From Pleurotus ostreatus/Saccharomyces cerevisiae fusant (taxonomy: Eukaryota; Opisthokonta), in the NCBI GenBank assembly GCA_024196135.1, contig JAMQCK010001159.1, positions 1 to 11,365 of the forward strand: DNA of 11,365 nucleotides, read 5' to 3'. Below the pieces are notes generated by a model that did no database searches, was not told the origin of the DNA, and saw only the letters and a program-made list of their open reading frames with translations. The position numbers and the translations under genes are program-made. Shown here in pieces: positions 9,083 through 11,365 of this stretch (position 1 is the first letter of the stretch; the number at the start of each line of letters is the position of its first letter).

Positions 9083-9256
9083 ACCTAACGAGGTCTGGGC
9101 TGCTATCTTAGTGTCTTCCCATCGTCTCGAGGTCTTTCCCGATGCCTCAGACGCCTCGGCGCGCCCTCGAGTGCTTTCCTGGCATCTCGAACACCTCTGT
9201 GGCTTATTGCACATCTCACTGACCTCCTGAGCACCTCACTCGCCTCGTCGAGCTCC

Positions 9257-9271
9257 CTGTACTGTACTGTA
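9257..9271 (+). repeat. (CTGTA)3 microsatellite
   Basis: Three perfect CTGTA units, overlapping three GTAC palindromes with the next C. A short simple repeat with no evident function. Confidence 0.8.
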
Positions 9272-9360
9272 CCTCTCGTTATGTATCCCTTCATGTATTA
9301 TTTGCTTCTAACTTGTTTGCTCGCTTTATCTCGTCTGCTTTGCCCTCGACTCATCCAACT

Positions 9361-9468
9361 CACTTGTAACTCGTCTGTTCACCTGTAACCCGTCTGTTCA
9401 CTTGTAACTCGTCTGTTCACCTGTAACCCGTCTGTTCACTTGTAACTCCTCTGTTCACTCGTAACTCA
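9361..9468 (+). repeat. 19-bp minisatellite with alternating unit types
   Basis: Five full units and one partial unit run end to end. Type A is CACTTGTAACTCGTCTGTT and type B is CACCTGTAACCCGTCTGTT. The order is A (9361), B (9380), A (9399), B (9418), A-like with one change (9437), then a degraded unit from 9456. The strict A-B-A-B order shows that the last duplications copied a 38-bp pair. A single diverged copy of the core (ACTTGTAACTCGT) appears about 380 bp away at 9843-9857. Confidence 0.9.
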
Positions 9469-9925
9469 TCCGAGTCTCACTCACAAGTCCCCTAGCCTTG
9501 CTTACAACTTGTCCGAGCCTCGCCCACCATCTCTTCAGCAAGTCTTCAATTCTCGACCCTCGACATACTAGTCTCGAACACTGGCCCTTTCGACACGGCC
9601 TTTGCATCCTGTCTCAGTGTTATGATCCCTGCAACAGTGTTAGTAACCTCGCGAGCATCTTCTCAGTGTCCTGCCAGTCTTGACCGCGGGTTGTTTGACC
9701 TTCTCGTCTCATCCATTGACCTCTGTTGGGAGCTCGATGACCTCTGTCAAGGCATTGCCTTCACTCGGTGCTTCCCAATCCCCTTGCGCTCCGTCCATTC
9801 TCTCCTACCTTTTGTCACTCATATCTCGTAGCTTGTTGGTGTACTTGTAACTCGTTGTGTGAGCTTTGCTTAAGAACGCAAGGAGGAGTCGCTCAGCACA
9901 AGAGAACCTGCCTCGCAGCGCTCCC

Positions 9926-9932
9926 TTATATA
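9926..9932 (-). promoter_or_regulatory. TATATAA box candidate
   Basis: The minus strand reads GGTATATAAGGG, a good TATA-box match. No recognised gene lies downstream on that strand, so the box may be a chance match or may drive a non-coding transcript through the pyrimidine-biased interval, which is purine-rich on the minus strand. Confidence 0.25.
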
Positions 9933-9939
9933 CCCCCAC

Positions 9940-10395
9940 CACCGATTGGCCTCGAGCCCTCGGATCAGCTCGCAGAAGGCAAATCAGAGCACTCGAAGCA
10001 GTCATACGACAGAACAGGGCTATAGACCTGAAATGCCGGGCCCTCGACCGAGGCAGCACAGCCATCAGACGGCAGTGAAGCACCGTCGAACGACTATTGA
10101 CTGAGATCACGGAACATTAACGGATGATTTGTGATGTGTCGGGATGGCTGGAGCGGAGTCTATGATGGTGGGCGCTGGTGGCAGAGGAGAGTGACTGGAG
10201 GAGTAAAATCAGTGGGAGGGGAGGAGAGGCAAGCACACACTAGCTGTTTTGCAGAGAGGTAGGCCAGTCAACACCCTTCAACTTTGCCTTTAAGCGACAA
10301 GGAACGGTAAAGAACTCGCCTCTGCACAATTGTTAGAGGGCCAGTGTCACGCTTCCTGGCCGAGTTCGGAGGAAATAAGAGAGGAAGGGATGATA
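9940..10395. other. Interval without recognised gene
   Basis: No reading frame with a family signature and no RNA gene were found on either strand. Composition is less biased than in the preceding interval. Confidence 0.4.
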
Positions 10396-10398
10396 GCA

Positions 10399-10435
10399 GG
10401 AACTTCTAACTTCGGGAACTTCTTAGTTTATAAAA
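10399..10435 (+). promoter_or_regulatory. Promoter-like site: direct repeats and TATAAAA box
   Basis: TATAAAA lies at 10429-10435. Just upstream, GGAACTTCTAA at 10399-10409 and GGAACTTCTTA at 10415-10425 form a direct repeat with 16-bp spacing. The first ATG of a usable frame downstream is at 10510. The arrangement is promoter-like, but the gene it would serve is unclear. Confidence 0.4.
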
Positions 10436-10509
10436 TACGATCCCAGCGCACTTTATCCGAAGGTGCTAGGTGCCGCGGATCGCGAGATAGGACTGTGAGG
10501 AGGTCGTAG

Positions 10510-10704
10510 ATGCGAATTTTCTTGCTTTTGACCAAAAAGGCAACGCGACGGTTCAACTCTCGTCACATCACGCGGGACGCGCAGGGTGGACCCCGCCGCG
10601 ACCCAGCTGCGGCCAAGGCTGCGGCAGCCGACACGGAGCAGCCGAGCGCGAGCGCAAGGCCAGTGGGCACGGACTCGGTCCCGCACGTCGCACGACGTCA
10701 TTGA
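10510..10704 (+). CDS. Small hypothetical reading frame, 64 codons
   Basis: The frame begins MRIFLLLTKKATRRF and ends at TGA 10702-10704, 75 nt below the TATAAAA box at 10429. After a short hydrophobic start it is rich in Ala, Arg and Pro, as expected from GC-rich sequence read by chance. It has no recognised domain. It is listed only because its position fits the promoter-like site. It may be a first exon, a short upstream frame of the kinase gene or spurious. Confidence 0.15.
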   Translation: MRIFLLLTKKATRRFNSRHITRDAQGGPRRDPAAAKAAAADTEQPSASARPVGTDSVPHVARRH

Positions 10705-10716
10705 CATTCGACGTCA
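10693..10716 (+). promoter_or_regulatory. Paired CGACGTCA (CRE-like) sites
   Basis: Two identical CGACGTCA octamers start 16 bp apart (10693 and 10709). They resemble the TGACGTCA site of fungal bZIP factors of the CRE/ATF type. They lie about 430 bp upstream of the kinase start, a plausible upstream-activating distance, but a chance match is possible. Confidence 0.25.
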
Positions 10717-10937
10717 CCTCTCCCCGCGCTTCTCCCGTCGCCCGTCAAGACTCTGCGCGTCGGGTCGCGCTGCTGGCGTCCTGTCTGTTGACGCCCCTCC
10801 AACAGCCTCGCCGCGGGTGCTTGAACAGCATCTGCGTAGTCGCGCTGCAGATGGGACCTCGGGCACGTCGGCATGCTCAGGAAGGACTGAGTAGCGGAGC
10901 TTCCTCATCAGGCAAGTATTGTCGGGAGAAAGCTTAA

Positions 10938-11075
10938 TTGGACGGAGATCAATACGATCTGCTCCCCGCCCTCATGCACCTTGCTCTCGACCCTCATCTT
11001 GCGAGCTCGTCGTCGAGGACCTCATCGCCGCCGCCGCCCTCCAGCCCGTTCAAATTCCACTGCAAGATAAGCTAG
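10938..11075 (+). other. Orphan exon-like frame upstream of the kinase
   Basis: The frame opens right after an in-frame TAA (10935-10937) and reads LDGDQYDLLPALMHLALDP, then a Ser/Pro-rich tail to TAG at 11073-11075. The first half is protein-like (acidic then amphipathic leucine-rich), unlike the Arg-rich noise nearby. It has no useful ATG near its start, so it would have to be a downstream or C-terminal exon. I do not recognise it. It could be a leftover of another kinase copy or of an upstream gene. Confidence 0.25.
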
Positions 11076-11138
11076 GCCCGATTCGGCCCCGGGCCGTGCG
11101 CGTAGCATCGGTTTAGACGCATCTTGTCGTCCACCACC

Positions 11139-11365
11139 ATGTACAGGGCTGCGGCGCCGAGGGACGCGAACGACCAGCCGTATGTCGCCTTCCTCGACGC
11201 GTACCCGCACCCCGCCTTCGTCCTCCCCGCGTCCCCCGCGCTCAGCAAGGGCGCGCCCTCCCTCCACCCCGTCTACGCGAATTCCGCCCTCCGCCGCTTC
11301 GTCCTGGGAACAGAGTACGCCGCGGACGACGCGCCCGGGCACGCGCTCCTCACCAGCTTCGTCGC
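11139..11365 (+). CDS. Hybrid histidine kinase, N-terminus (3' end outside window)
   Basis: The start ATG follows CCACCACC. It is the first ATG after an in-frame TAG at 11103-11105, so the start is well supported. Seventy-five codons are visible without a stop. Residues 14-31 read PYVAFLDAYPHPAFVLPA and residues 43-57 read HPVYANSALRRFVLG. This spaced pair, F-L-x-x-Y-P-x-P-x-F-V-L followed by hPVYANsAL, is the beginning of the N-terminal PAS-like domain of large basidiomycete hybrid histidine kinases. Those proteins autophosphorylate on His and relay to an Asp receiver, acting in stress, light or redox signalling. Strong third-position C/G bias and absence of decay suggest a live gene. It has the same strand as the kinase fragment at the left edge, consistent with tandem paralogues. 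Catalytic domains lie beyond the window. Confidence 0.75.
   Translation, partial: MYRAAAPRDANDQPYVAFLDAYPHPAFVLPASPALSKGAPSLHPVYANSALRRFVLGTEYAADDAPGHALLTSFV

Larger units (their letters stand above)
7640..9860. other. Long pyrimidine-biased interval (+ strand)
   Basis: For about 2.2 kb the + strand is enriched in C and T, with frequent CTC, CCTC and TCGTCT words. In a sample block, 9301-9360, about three quarters of bases are pyrimidines. Open frames here (for example 7822-8502, Ser/Arg/Pro rich) are explained by this bias and show no domain. The interval contains the exon-end motif family, the 20-bp repeat and the 19-bp minisatellite listed separately. I see no gene in 9480-9860. Confidence 0.55.

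Noticed and set aside
1100..9500. Transposon or retroelement bodies
   Set aside because: No transposase, integrase or reverse-transcriptase signature, no long terminal repeats and no clear terminal inverted repeats were seen. The repeats present are tandem or exon-derived.
10399..10425. Heat-shock element suggested by GAA and TTC triplets
   Set aside because: GAA and TTC are separated by one base instead of the two required for the nGAAnnTTCn pattern. It is better described as a direct repeat.
11022..11342. 106-codon minus-strand reading frame at the right edge
   Set aside because: It is the antisense shadow of the kinase N-terminus, produced by the strong third-position C/G bias of that gene.
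1..11365. tRNA and rRNA genes
   Set aside because: GGTTCGA-like strings occur (for example near 2874) but no A box, acceptor stem pairing or cloverleaf could be assembled around them.

Overview
The window looks like nuclear DNA of a filamentous basidiomycete, probably an Agaricomycete. It is GC-rich. It carries many short introns of about 47-57 nt with GTGCGT/GTGAGT donors and CTGAC/CTAAC branch sites. The two recognisable protein-coding ends belong to the fungal PAS-type hybrid histidine kinase family. Most of the middle is decayed, repetitive accessory DNA, not dense intact genes.

Left edge (1 to ~470): an internal PAS-region fragment of a hybrid histidine kinase on the + strand, with two clean introns. 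Its frame runs into low-complexity sequence and reaches a stop at 975-977. From 1136 to 1475 there are two tandem + strand copies of a short piece of ribosomal protein L10 (uL16 family), about 247 bp apart and separated by G-rich sequence.

From about 1620 to 4215 lies the most unusual region. It is a tandem array with a period of about 165-190 bp. Read on the minus strand, each unit resembles one exon of about 120-129 nt ending in a strong donor (GGTGAGTT), followed by a short intron. The best-preserved unit encodes a kinesin-light-chain-type TPR signature. Most units carry a palindromic G-run/C-run hairpin at the same place inside the exon. Upstream on the same strand (4882-5319) five intron-like intervals of ordinary size follow a TATAAAG box at 5408-5414. 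Together these suggest one intron-rich, now broken, minus-strand gene reading from about 5.4 kb down to about 1.6 kb.

From 5420 to 7640 I recognise no gene. From about 7640 to 9860 the + strand is strongly pyrimidine-biased. It holds repeated copies of an exon-end-plus-donor motif (7741-9082), a 20-bp tandem repeat (8178-8236), a CTGTA triplet repeat, and a 19-bp minisatellite with alternating unit types (9361-9468). The region 9860-11138 holds promoter-like sites and one short orphan reading frame, but no recognised gene.

Right edge (11139 to the end): the intact N-terminus of a second hybrid histidine kinase on the + strand, running out of the window. The two kinase ends face the same way, so the window appears to be the degraded, repeat-filled interval between tandem sensor-kinase paralogues.
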